NCBI RefSeq assembly: GCF_963082655.1
Contig: NC_081553.1
Span: 39,342,945 to 39,406,944 of the forward strand
Direction: 5' to 3'
Length of the DNA: 64,000 bases
From: Stomoxys calcitrans
Lineage: Eukaryota > Arthropoda > Insecta > Diptera > Muscidae
A program made the translations under genes and the position numbers. Numbering within the stretch: position 1 is the stretch's first letter; every line of letters starts with the position of its first letter. Below, one piece after another: positions 45,346 through 55,543 of this stretch. The notes beneath the pieces are model-generated. The model was given only the letters and a program-made list of their open reading frames with translations. It was not told the origin of the DNA and ran no database searches.

Positions 45346-45900
45346 AAACATGGTACAGATGTTGGACGTCATAAGAGAAGTTATTATGCAAAATTTCAGT
45401 TAAATCGGGAAAAATTGCGCCCTCTACAGGTTTACGACATCAAATCACGAGATCAGTTTATACGGGATCATTATAAAAACATGGACCTATTTGGCCCATT
45501 TATCATCCCCAACGACCTACATCAATTTAAAGTAAATGCAAATTTTGCCTATGAACATTCCACTAAGGAATAGGGGCAACCTTCTCACATATCGATGAGT
45601 GCAGTCCGATTCAAGTTTAAGCTCAATGATAGGGGGCCTCCTTTTTATAGCCGAGTCCGAAAGGCGTGCCGCAGTGTGACACCTCTTTGGAGAGAATTTT
45701 TACATGGCATAATACCTTACAAATGTTGCCAGCATTAGGAGGGGGAAAACCACCGCTGAAAATTTTTTCTGATGGTCTCTCCAGGATTCGAACCCAGGCG
45801 TTCAGCGTCATAGGCGCTACGGTGGCCTCAATCAGAAGTATCTGTGCAAAAATTTTAGGCAGACAGACTGAGGGATGGATGGATGGACATGGCTGGTTCC
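45346..45900 (+). mobile_element. TCE fragment, type B, interrupted by a SINE
   Basis: The end of a B core (GATGTTGGACGTCATAAGAG, ATTGCGCCCTCTACAGG) runs to CCCAACGACCTACATCAATTT. It is interrupted by a SINE and resumes as AGAAGTATCTGTGCAAAAAT and GCAGACAGACTGAGGGATGG to CATGGCTGG. Other B tails read CGACCTACACTAATAAGAAGTATTTGTGC without interruption. Confidence 0.75.
45537..45832 (-). mobile_element. tRNA-derived SINE inserted in a type B tail
   Basis: 3' block TGCAAATTTTGCCTATGAAC and AAGGAATAGGGGCAACCTTC, body with GCCGAGTCCGAAAGGCGTGC and GGAAAACCACCGCTGAAAAT, head on minus with TAGCGCCTATGACGCTGAAC and GGGTTCGAATCCTGG. The B box is perfect. The A-box portion has been shortened by a deletion between GTAGCGC and CTATGACG. 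Confidence 0.85.
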
Positions 45901-46409
45901 TCTTCAATCGTCTCCCATATAATGAATGTCTTAGAGGTTGTGGTCATGGTTGTTATACTCTACCACTCACCTCAATGGGTTAATTTGTACTCCTTTTGCC
46001 ATTATTTTACTTTAAACTTCATTTTTTCCTCAAAAAAGTCATAACTATATGGTTGAAGAGATATTTGCAACGGATATGGCAATTAAATTTAACAATTAGA
46101 ATTTATCAATGTTCGCTGCAAAGCAGTCAACCATCCAGCGAGTATCGTGCCATTTACTTTTTTGTTGATATTTTCAAAACCACTTACCATTGATGATGTT
46201 GCACTTGATGCAGCGGCATTATTACAAAAAAAAAAAATCGATTGATTGTTACGAGGGCCAGGAGAAAATGCAAGAAAGAAGGAGAGCTGTGACATAAAAA
46301 TAAAAACTAAAGATTTGCCAGTGCCGGTAAGTTTAGCGGATTATCATTAGAGCAAGATTGATGCAATCTTTGTCATAAGAGGGTTAAGTCACCACCCATG
46401 GTTTCAAAA
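45901..46409. other. Spacer DNA, no gene seen
   Basis: AT-rich, with a poly-A run at 46227-46237. It ends at the A preceding a Helitron-like 5' end. Confidence 0.45.
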
Positions 46410-48628
46410 TCTTATATTTAAAAATCAATTTGGGTTTCTTTGTAGGTTTGTTTGCTTGTTTGTTTGTTTGTTTGTCGGTTTGTTTGTTTGTTCCGTATGG
46501 ATTCAAAAACGCCTGAACCGATTACCTTGAAATTTTCACAGATTGTGTAAGTTGGTCTGGTAGGAAACATAGGCAATATAATTTTTTTGATATCGGAAGG
46601 GGGGCGGACCCTCCCCCTTACTACCCAAAAATAAAAGTGCACCGATCGGAACAATATGGGATTGAAATGAAAGGTATTCAAAAGTAGAGTACGAATTTCA
46701 TAACAAAATTTGGGTCCAAGTACCTGGGGGGCCGCCCCAGCCCCAAAACCTCTTAAAATAGGTTTATTTGACAATATGGGTTTCAAATGAAAGATATTGG
46801 GGAGTAGATTACGAATATGGTCAGGAAGTAGGATCAGACTTTATAATTTACTGATAACGGAAGGGGCGCACCCTCCACAGTTACCCCAAAAACACCACCC
46901 AAAATCACAAGTGGACCGATATGGACAATATGGGTAACAAATGAAAAGTATGCAGGAGTTGATAACGAATCTGGCACACAAATTCATGTCGAAGTATAGC
47001 CAATCACGTATATATGGGACTCGGTTTGTTTGTTCCGTATAGACTGACAAACGGCAGAACCGATTTTCTAGAAATTTTCGAATATTGTGAAGGTTGGTCT
47101 TAAAGAAAAAATAGACTATATAATATTTCGATATCGGAAGGGGAACGGGCCCTCCTCCTTATGCTAAAAACACAACGTAAAATCAAAAGCGGATCGATCG
47201 GGACAAATGAAAGGTATTGGAGAGTAGAGTACGAATATGGTATAAAAAATTGAGTCTAAGGACCCATCGGGCTGCCCCAATCCCAAAACTTCCCCAAACA
47301 GACATATTGGACGTTCATTTCAATATGGGGCTCAAATGAAAGGTATTCGGAAGTGGATTTCGAATATGGCATTCAAAATCAGATCGAAGTATAGGGGGTC
47401 ATGCCACGCCTCAAAAACGACATATGATACTTGGCTGAACCCATTTTCTTTAGATATCGGGTGGAGGCGGACCCTCCCCCTTATCCCAAAAACGCCACCC
47501 CTATCCGAAAGTGGTCCGATGAGCACAATAAGAGTATCAAATGAAAGGTATTGGAGACTGGAAAACGAATATGGTATTAAAATTTGGGTCATGGAACCCA
47601 AAGGGGCCCCTTCCCGTCAACCTCAAAACTCCTCTAAACAGATATATTCGAAGTTCATGTCAATATGGGACTCAAATAAAAAGTATAAGGCAGTAGATTA
47701 CAAATATGGCATAAAACATTAGGTCCAAGTAATGGGAGGTCGCCCAACCCCAAATACCCCCAAATGGGCATATCAGCCGACCATGGCTATATGGGACTCA
47801 AATGAAAGGTATTAGGGAGTAGATTACGAATATGACATTACAAATTGCTTTCAAGTCTTGGATGGCCCTTTTTACCTAAAGATACGTCAAATGGGTTATT
47901 TGACCCATTATGACAATATGGAACTCAAATGAAAGGTATTTGAGAGTAGAAAACGAATTTGATATCCAACTTTGGAGCCAAATGTTTTGGGGTACGCCCT
48001 AAAGCACCCCCTAAACTGAACTTCATTTCCGTTGGGAATAAAAAACGAATTTGATATCTAATTTCAGTGCAAAGTGCTGGTGGCCGCTGCAATTCCAAAA
48101 CACCCTCCAAACGGTTCATATTTACCGGCCATTGAAATATGGGGCTCAAATTAAAGGGATTTGGAAGTGCAGCACGATTTTCATATCCATATTTGAGTCG
48201 AAATGTCTGAGGTGCCATCCCTCCCCTAATGAGAACACTACCCTAAGAAAGAACATTACCACCAGGAACCGGGAAGGGGCAAATTATCACTCATCAATTA
48301 GTGCTATCCTATTCAAGCTTAAACTCAATAATAAGGGTCCATTTTTTTTTTTTTTTGGCAGAGTCCGAACGGCGTCCCGCAGTGCGACACCTCTTTGGGG
48401 AAAATGTTTTAAATGACCATGCATGGCATTGTACCTCGCAAATTTTGCCACTATTAAGAGGAGATAAACACCGCTTTGTTCGATGTTCTCGCCAGGATTC
48501 GAACGCGTTCAACGTTATAGGCTACAATGGCACGAATTCGATATGCGCATTCAAGGCGAAGTGTCCCCACCCTAAAAAGGTATTAGATAGTAAAAGAAGG
48601 CGCAGCGGAGCGGGCTCGGTTCGGCTAG
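46410..48628 (+). mobile_element. Helitron-like non-autonomous element, both ends present
   Basis: The 5' end TCTTATATTTAAAAATCAAT starts after an A (46409). The 3' end GCGGGCTCGGTTCGGCTAG stops before a T (48629). TC...CTAG ends at an A|T site without duplication are the Helitron hallmark. Inside are a GTTTGTTTGTTTGTTTG run, GTTCCGTATGGATTC and GATATCGGAAGGGGGGCGGA, then a second copy of that 5' module at about 47029-47160. Degenerate 126-135 bp repeats follow, marked by CTCAAATGAAAGGTATT (for example 47333, 47799, 47926), then a SINE at 48270. No helicase coding is present. Confidence 0.8.
48270..48537 (-). mobile_element. SINE carried inside the Helitron-like element
   Basis: SINE 3' block GGGGCAAATTATCACTCATC, TTAAACTCAATAATAAGG, a long T run, GAGTCCGAACGGCGTCCCGC and GTGCGACACCTCTTTGGGG, then the head on minus with CGCGTTCGAATCCTGGCGAG. 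It differs from the general SINE consensus in the same way as the copy at 53.85 kb (CCATGCATGGCATTGTACCT, a missing CTGGG before the B box), so the two form a subfamily or are descendants of one insertion. Confidence 0.8.
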
Positions 48629-48705
48629 TATACTATATAGGATGGAAAATGGATATTTCAATGTGTTGCAAACGGAATGACATCACCATCCTGTGGTGGT
48701 TATGA
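48629..48705 (+). mobile_element. TCE tail fragment next to the Helitron-like element
   Basis: TATACTATATAGGATGGAAA, TGGATATTTCAATGTGTTGC and CATCCTGTGGTGGTTATGAA match the last part of a type A tail. The Helitron-like 3' end therefore sits at the TATATA of a TCE tail. Confidence 0.7.
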
Positions 48706-48936
48706 AAAGACTCCACCGTGACTTGTTATAATTATGTAAATTTGTACATAACAACATACAGACTTACACAATACAAGTACTGCTGGGAGGTTATTTAGAC
48801 CGAAGGCAAAATCTGATTATCGGTTATTATTGTATGTATGCCAGCTGTACCATATATTGGACAGATTTGAACTAGTAATAAATCAAGTCGACTCTAATTG
48901 AAAAATCAAGCAAAATTTGCGTCCTCCAAAGACTCA
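48706..48936. other. Short spacer, possible very old TCE monomer
   Basis: GCCAGCTGTACCATATATTG faintly resembles a B monomer. Nothing firm. Confidence 0.3.
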
Positions 48937-50274
48937 ACAAGTAAAAGCGTGCTAAGTTCGGCCGGGCCGAATCTTATATACCCTCCACCATGGATCGCAT
49001 TTGTCGAGTTCTTTTCCCGGCATCTCGTCTTAGGCAAAAAAGGATATAAGAAAAGAGTTGCTCTGCTATTAAAACGATATCAAGATATGGTCCGGTTCGG
49101 ACCACAATTAAATTATATGTTGGAGACCTGTGTAAAATTTCAGCCAATTCGTATAAGAATTGCGCCCATTGGGGCTCACGAAGTAAAATAGAGAGAACGA
49201 TTTATATGGGATCTGTATCGGGCTATAGACCGATTCAGACCATAATAAACATGTTTGTTTATGGTCATGAGAGGATCCGTCGTACAAAATTTCAGGCATA
49301 TCGGATAATAACTGCGACCTCTAGGGGTCAAGATCCCAGATCGATTTATATGGCAGCTATATCAGGTTATGAACCGATTTGAACCTTATTTGACACAGCT
49401 GAAAGTTGAAAGTAAAAATAAAATACGTCATGCAAAATTTCAGCCAAATCGGATAGGAATTGCGCCCTCTAAAAGCTCAAGAAGTCAAATCCCCAGATCT
49501 GTTTATATGGCAGCTATATCAGGTTATGGGCCGATTTGAACCATACTTGGCACAGTTGTTGGATATAATAACAAAACACGTCGTGCAAAATTTCATTTCA
49601 ATCGGATTAGAATTGCGCACTCTAGAGGCTCAAGAAGTCAAGACCCAAGATCGGTTTATATGGCAGCTATATCAGGTTATGGGCCGATTTGAACCATACT
49701 TGGCACAGTTGTTGGATATAATAACAAAACACGTCGTGCAAAATTTCATTTCAATCGGATTAGAATTGCGCACTCTAGAGGCTCAAGAAGTCAAGACCCA
49801 AGATCGGTTTATATGGCAGCTATATCAGGTTATGAGCCGATTTCAACCATACTTGGCACAGTTGTTGGATATCGTAACGAAATACTTCGTGCAAAAATTC
49901 ATTCAAATCGGATAAGAATTGTGCCCTCTAGAGGCTCAAGAAATCAAGACCCAAGATCGGTTTATATGGCAGCTATATCAAAACATGGACCGATATGGCC
50001 CATTTACAATACCAACCGACCTACGCTAATAAGAAGTATTTGTGCAAAATTTCAAGCGGCTAGCTTTACTCCTTCGGAAGTTAGCGTGCTTTCGACAGAC
50101 AGACGGACGGACGGACGGACGGACAGACGGACGGACATGGCTAGATCGACATAAAACGTCACGACGATCAAGAATATATATACTTTATGGGGTCTCAGAC
50201 GAATATTTCGAGTAGTTACAAACAGAATGACGAAATTAGTATACCCCCCATCTTATGGTGGAGGGTATAAAAAT
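48937..50274 (+). mobile_element. Complete type B TCE, reference copy, 1.34 kb
   Basis: Everything expected is present: AACAAGTAAAAGCGTGCTAA, palindrome TTCGGCCGGGCCGAA, TATATACCCTCCACCATGG, a unique 5' region, five B monomers (phase landmarks 49341, 49498, 49651, 49804, 49957; three of four steps exactly 153 bp), TTCGACAGACAGACGGACGG, ATCAAGAATATATATACTTT and TATGGTGGAGGGTATAAAAA. The monomers starting at about 49511 and 49664 are essentially identical over 153 bp. This is the least mutated copy in the window and probably among the youngest. Confidence 0.95.
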
Positions 50275-50440
50275 CATATTTAGCCGATATTCGTCTTAAA
50301 TGATGATTGGTGAAAATATTTAGGATCGCTTTCACAAGAAAGTAAAGTGATACAAAACTGCAAACTATCCCAAAGCTATAGTTTCCAATATTTCAGTTTA
50401 CCCGGGCTTAAAGGGCATTCGAAGCTTTGATATCATCAAC
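50275..50440. other. Short spacer
   Basis: No repeat recognised between the TCE and the RTE fragment. Confidence 0.35.
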
Positions 50441-50800
50441 TTTGTCTTATCTCCGATACTGATTCTCTTTTCACATTTCCAAAGACGGCAGCTACTCCTC
50501 TCGATGGTCGATCCATATTTACGATGGCGTTGACATTAATAGTGAATCATGGTGCATCTCGTATCGATTTCGTCTGTAACAGTATATGAAATTGATCACA
50601 TGATAAGCCATCACCCTGCCTGAGGCCATCACCCTGCCCGTTGCCTGAAGTATATAACGCTCAAAACATGTTTTATGCTAAGATATCTTATGATAACCTC
50701 AACAACATGTCATCTTTGAAATAGTTCATCTGGTAACCCATCGGCTCCTGGTGCCTTATTGTTTTTCATCTTTTTAAGGAATGCTTTTATATGTAATAGG
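50440..50800 (-). pseudogene. RTE-clade LINE reverse transcriptase remnant
   Basis: The minus strand reads FLKKMKNNKAPGADGLPDEL (RT block 1, typical of RTE elements). After a large deletion it reads GQGDGLRQGDGLSCDQF, matching the RTE block 'GLRQGDGLSCLLFN'. Then come SIRDAP and, in decayed form, a segment resembling the 'LAYADDIDIVG..V.EAF' region, in which the catalytic YADD is not preserved. The QGDGL motif is present twice because GCCATCACCCTGCC is tandemly duplicated (50607-50620 and 50625-50638). Confidence 0.65.
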
Positions 50801-50840
50801 GTCAGTCCAATGGGGTATGGAGATGTTGCATTTGCAGCTT

Positions 50841-52547
50841 TGGACGTCCACTTACTGTTCCTACGATTACTCGCAACGCTTTGACTGATGCCATCCTTTT
50901 CTTCACCAAGGACTTTGAGCCAGATGGTTGATTGCTCCGCGGATCAATCATAAATTTCATTCGCTTGATGTATGCCTTTCATTTATCACAACGTCATCTT
51001 TTTGACTTCTCATTGTTCACAAGTGAACTACTCTCGATTAAATTTCTATCAACTGTTGCATTACACTAAATAAACGCACCTCGTGTTTACTGTGGCGGCA
51101 TCTACATACACATACTATAACGAAAGCTCCCTCTCGCTCTCTTTTCGATTTAAAACGGATCGAATCGGTGTCTAAGCTAGCGCTTTGCGGCATATTTTAT
51201 ATGCAACATGAATGGATCTCTTTTGATATTAAATTGTGAGCCGATATCCATCGCTTAAAGCTATTTGTTGACATTGATGATGACGACGATGACGATGACG
51301 ACAGCTACAGAGATGCGATGAGACGAGACGAGACGAGACATCGCAAACTGACGATCATGTGAACGGGCCAATAACAATCACGACGACAAGAAGGAGGTTG
51401 GCTAGGCAGGCGATGATGCTTCAGCTTTAGCTTGTCGCTGCAACAGTTGCTCTGATGTCGATGATATCGCTTTGGCTGTTGCTGTTGCTGATGATGACAA
51501 TGATGATTATGGTTATGCCTTTTCGGATAGATAAACAACCCGACAAAAAAAAAGCCAACAGAGGAGAGTTGAAAACCCTCCCGATTCGGCTTTTGTTCAA
51601 AGGATTTCGTTGTGACTTTGTCCATCTAAGTTGGCCGCTGTTTGAAAATCTAAACTCAAATCCAAGGCAAACCTGACCGCAAACACACACACACACTCAC
51701 AAATATTGTGATATGAAACAAAAAAGTGGCAATGTTTTTGTGTGTGTGTGTGGTGCCACGTTTTTGTTTTTTTGGTTCAATATTGATGTGGACTGATGCT
51801 ATTATTTTGTTTTATTAAAACTCAAATCGTGAACGTGATCGTTTGAGAAATTGTTCGATTTCCTCTTCATGTTCTCATTTCATTTGTGCAATTGCACTGC
51901 AGCTGAGTGAGGAGATGTCGCGCGCGCGCAACTGGCCAATCATTATGAGGAGGATGATGGGAAAGAGGATGCCCAAGATGAAGATGACGATGAGTCTTAT
52001 TTATGATCTCAAATATGGTTAATTGGTGTTTTCCTTAATAATTTTCCCCAAAGGAAGGGGGATTATTGCGAGAAACGGGAAATATAAAACATTTTGAATA
52101 GTTTCACCAGACAAACAAAGTTCAGAAGTCCTAGCCTGCAGGTGATGGTGAGGAATTATTTTGGTTTTTATTAAAGCGATCTACAATTAAAACTACAAAA
52201 TTTTTGTAAAATCGAAAGATGTATGTTTTCGAGAGGTTTTATAGGGATCATGGTCGGTGTCGAATACAAGCTAGAGGGGAAAACAAGAATACCTACAAAC
52301 ATTTTGCATAATTTTGGAAGAGCACTCTTCCCCGCGACGAAAAAGAACTGTCTTCTACAAGATTTTTACGCAATTGATTTTCCGTATGAGCCGCGAAATA
52401 CTCTTCTATGATATCATTGGGCCTTCTATTGCGTGTGCGGATGTTTTAGCAACTTTTTGTGGCGATTCTCTTAAAACCCATTGCATTATAATCGTCCGAA
52501 TGACTCGGGAAACACTGTTCTAGGTTATAATTGGAAATTTTGGACAG
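50841..52547. other. Spacer DNA with GATGAC microsatellite, no gene seen
   Basis: Includes a GATGACGACGATGACGATG run (about 51278-51300), GACGAGACGAGACGAG (about 51320-51336), CACACACAC (51684) and GTGTGTGTGTG (51740). The part nearest 50840-50960 may be more RTE sequence. Open frames at 51305-51625 and 51455-51676 lie on opposite strands of the same simple repeats. Confidence 0.45.
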
Positions 52548-53720
52548 TCCTTCTCCAAATTGAAGAAAGATGCGAAGGCTCCAGATCAGTCCAGATTTGG
52601 ATATAGCTGCCATATAGACCGATCCGCCGATTTAAGGTCTAGGGCCCATAAAAGCAACATTTATTATCCGATTTTGCTGACATTTGGGACAGTGAGTTGT
52701 GTTAGGCATTTCGATATCCTTCTTCAATTTGGCCCAGATCAGTCCAGATTTGGATATAGCTGCCATATAGACCGATCCGCCGATTTAGGGTCTTGGGCCC
52801 ATAAAAGCCACATGTATTATCCGATTTTGCTGAAATTTGGGACAGTGAGTTGTGTTAGGCCTTTTGATATCGTTTGTCAATTTGGCCCAGATCGGTCCAG
52901 AGTTGGATATAGCTGCCATATAGACCGATCTCTCGATTTAAGGTTTTTGGCCCATAAAAGGCGCATTTATTGTCCGATGTTGCTGAAATTTAGGGCAGTG
53001 AGTTGTGTTTGCCTCTTCGACGTCCTTCTTCGATTTGGCCCAGATCGGTCCAGATTGGATTATAGCTGCCATATAGACCGATCTCTCGGTTTTAGGTTTT
53101 ACGCCCATAAAAGGCGCATTTATTGTCCGATGTTGCTGAAATTTAGGACAGTGAGTTGTGTTAGCCTCTTCGACGTCCTTCTTCAATTTGGCCGAGATCG
53201 GTCCAGATTGGATTATAACTGCCATATAGACCGATCTCTCGATTTTAGGTTTTGGCGCATTTATTGTCCGATGTCGCCTAAATTTGGAATAGTGAGTTGT
53301 GTTGGGCTCTTCGACATTTTTCTGAAACTTGGCCCAGATCGGTCCAGATTTTGATATAGCTGCCATATAGACCGATATTATAAGTCTTGGCCCCATAAAA
53401 GGCGCATTTATAATCAGATTTCACTGAAATTCGACACAGTGACTTATTTTAGGCTTTTCGACATCCGTGTCGTATATGGTTCAGATCGGTTTTTTTTAGA
53501 TATAGCTACTAAAAAGACCAATATTTTGTTATACACAATTGAACAATGGCTTGTACTTATAAGTATTTGGTTCAAATCGGAACATATTTCGATATAGCTT
53601 CCATGGGGCATAAGGTATTCATTTTTCATCGGATTTTGATGAAAGGTGGTTTACATATATACCCGAGGTGGTGGGTATCCAAAGTTCGGCCCGGTCGAAC
53701 ATAACGCCTTTTTACTTGAT
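52548..53720 (-). mobile_element. TCE, type A core, 5' end present, tail missing
   Basis: About six type A monomers on minus (ATATAGCTGCCATATAGACC). The A-type 5' region (TCGTATATGGTTCAGATCGG, TTATACACAATTGAACAATG, ACATATTTCGATATAGCTTC) and the end GAGGTGGTGGGTATCCAAAG, TTCGGCCCGGTCGAA, GCCTTTTTACTTGATTTT follow. The 153-bp period keeps a 264-codon frame open on plus (52560-53354) and frames on minus. I do not regard them as genes. Confidence 0.88.
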
Positions 53721-53764
53721 TTTAGATATAGCTACTAAAAAGATCAATAGGTTTTTATACACAA
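53721..53764 (-). mobile_element. Sliver of a type A TCE 5' region
   Basis: TTAGATATAGCTACTAAAAA and TTTTTATACACAA repeat sequence seen about 200 bp earlier (53500-53545) in the TCE. It is the flank into which the Helitron-like 3' end is joined. Confidence 0.6.
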
Positions 53765-53848
53765 CTAGCCGAAACGGGCCCGCTCCGCTGCGTCTCCTGT
53801 AACTCTCCAATATCTTTTTAGACACGTCGTCGTGAATGCGAATATAGA

Positions 53849-54108
53849 ATTCGTACCATTGTCACCTATGACGCTGAACGCGTTCGAATTCTGGCGAGAA
53901 CATCGGACAATGCGGTGTATATCCCCTATTAATGGTGGCGACATTTGGGAGGTACAATGCCATGCATGGTCATTTAAAAAAATTTCCCCAAAGAGTTGTC
54001 GCACTGCGTGACGCCGTTCGGACTCGGCTATAAAAAATGGTCCCTTATTATTGAGTTTAAATTTGAATCGGAAAGCACTCATTGATGTGTGAGAATTTGC
54101 CCCTCAAC
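53849..54108 (+). mobile_element. SINE inside the second Helitron-like copy
   Basis: Head GTCACCTATGACGCTGAACG and CGTTCGAATTCTGGCGAG (B box with one change), body GGTGGCGACATTTGGGAGGT, CCATGCATGGTCATTT and GTCGCACTGCG, then GACTCGGCTATAAAAAATGG and the 3' block GTGTGAGAATTTGCCCCTC. It has the same position and orientation relative to the host element as the SINE at 48.27 kb. Confidence 0.8.
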
Positions 54109-55438
54109 CGTTCCTGGTGGTAATGTTCTTCTCTAGGGTAATGTTTTCATTAGGGGAGGGATGGCACCTAGGACATTTCGACTCAAATATGGATAACAAA
54201 TTCGTGCTGCACTTCCAAATCCCTATAAATTGAGCCCCATATTGCCATGGCCGATAAATATGAAAAGATTGGAAGGTGTTTTAGGTCTGGGGCGGCCACC
54301 GGCACTGTGCACTAAAAATAGATATCAAATTCGTTCTTTGTTCCCAACGTAAATGAAGTTCAGTTAAGGTTGTGCTATAGGGCGTATACCACAACACTTG
54401 GCTCCAAAATTAGATATAAAATTAATTTTCTACTCTCAAATACCTTTCATTTGAGTCCCATATTGTCATAATGGGTGAAATAACCCATTTGATGTATTTT
54501 CAGGAGGGATAGAGCCACCTAGACTTGAACCCAAATTTTAATGTCATATTCGTAATCTGCTCCCTAATACCTTTCATCCCATATGCCCATTTGGGGATAT
54601 TTGGGGGGTGAGCGACCTCCCATTACTTGGACCTAATGTTTTATGCCATATTGACAGTAGATTTGCTGTCTTATACCTTTCATTTGAGTCCCATATTGAC
54701 ATGAACTTCGAATATATCTGTTTAGTGGAGTTTTTGGGTTGGGGGGACCCGCTGGGTACTTAGACTCAAATGTTAACAAAATATTCGTATTCTACTCTCC
54801 TATACCTTTCATTTGATACCTATATTGTCCCGATCGGTCCACTTTTGATTTTGGCCATAAGGGGGAGGGTCCGCCCCCCTTTCGATACTGAAAAATTGTA
54901 AAGCCTATGTTTCCTTCCAGACGAAAATTTGAAAATTTCGAGAAAAGCGGTTGTTCCGCTTTTTAAGTTCCGTATAGGAACAAACAAACCGAGTCCCATA
55001 TATCCGTGATTGGCTAATGTGCCTTTTTTGGCCGTTTTTGTGGGGGTGGGGTGACCCCCTGTACTTCGACATGAATTTGTATGCCAGATTCATTATCTAC
55101 TCCCGCATACGTTTCATGTGATACCTATATTGTCCTTATCAATCTACTTTTGATTTTGGGTGGTGTTTTTGGGGTATCGGTGGAGGGCCCCCTTCCGTTA
55201 TCAATAAATTATAAAGCCTATTCCTAACTCCTGACCATATTCGTAATCTACTCCCGCATGCCTTTCATTAGAGTCCCATATTGTCATGATCGTCAAATAA
55301 ACCTATTTTAATGGGTTTTGGGGCTGGGTCGGTCCCCAGTTACTTGGACCCAACTTTACTCTACTCTTCAATATCTTTCAATTGAATCCCCTACTGTCCC
55401 GATCGGTCCACTTTTATTTTTGGGTAGTACTTTTGGGG

Positions 55439-55543
55439 TAAGGGGGAGGGTCCGCCCCCCTGTCGATATCAAAAAATTATATAATATAGTCATTATATTA
55501 TACAATTTTTTGATATCGGCAGGGGGGTGAACCCTCCCCCTTA
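55439..55543. repeat. Long imperfect hairpin, stem about 48 bp
   Basis: The left arm TAAGGGGGAGGGTCCGCCCC with CTGTCGATATCAAAAAAT pairs with the right arm ATTTTTTGATATCGGCAGGG with GTGAACCCTCCCCCTTA. About four mismatches are seen and the loop is TAGTCAT plus a few bases. Both arms match the GATATCGGAAGGGGG block of Helitron-like 5' ends, so this is a head-to-head junction of two 5' regions. Confidence 0.88.

Larger units (their letters stand above)
53765..55543 (-). mobile_element. Helitron-like element, minus orientation, second copy of the SINE-bearing form
   Basis: On minus it ends GCAGCGGAGCGGGCCCGTTTCGGCTAG before T, as in the copy at 46.4 kb. Reading back from that end it has the SINE (53849-54108), degenerate repeats (AATACCTTTCATTTGAGTCC on plus, near 54448 and 54676), the internal 5' module (54850-54985, GTTTGTTTGTTCC on minus) and the GATATCGACAGGGGGGCGGA block at about 55460. 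The extreme 5' end is replaced by an inverted repeat at 55439-55543. Confidence 0.75.

Noticed and set aside
51305..51676. Small genes on opposite strands
   Set aside because: Both frames translate GATGAC/CAACAG-type simple repeats and overlap each other. No supporting motif.
52560..53396. 264-codon (plus) and 152-codon (minus) frames with 51-residue repeats, as a possible repeat protein
   Set aside because: The monomer is 153 bp, so any stop-free frame repeats. Frames are open on both strands and the same peptides occur in every type A array, interrupted elsewhere by stops. More likely an artefact than a gene.
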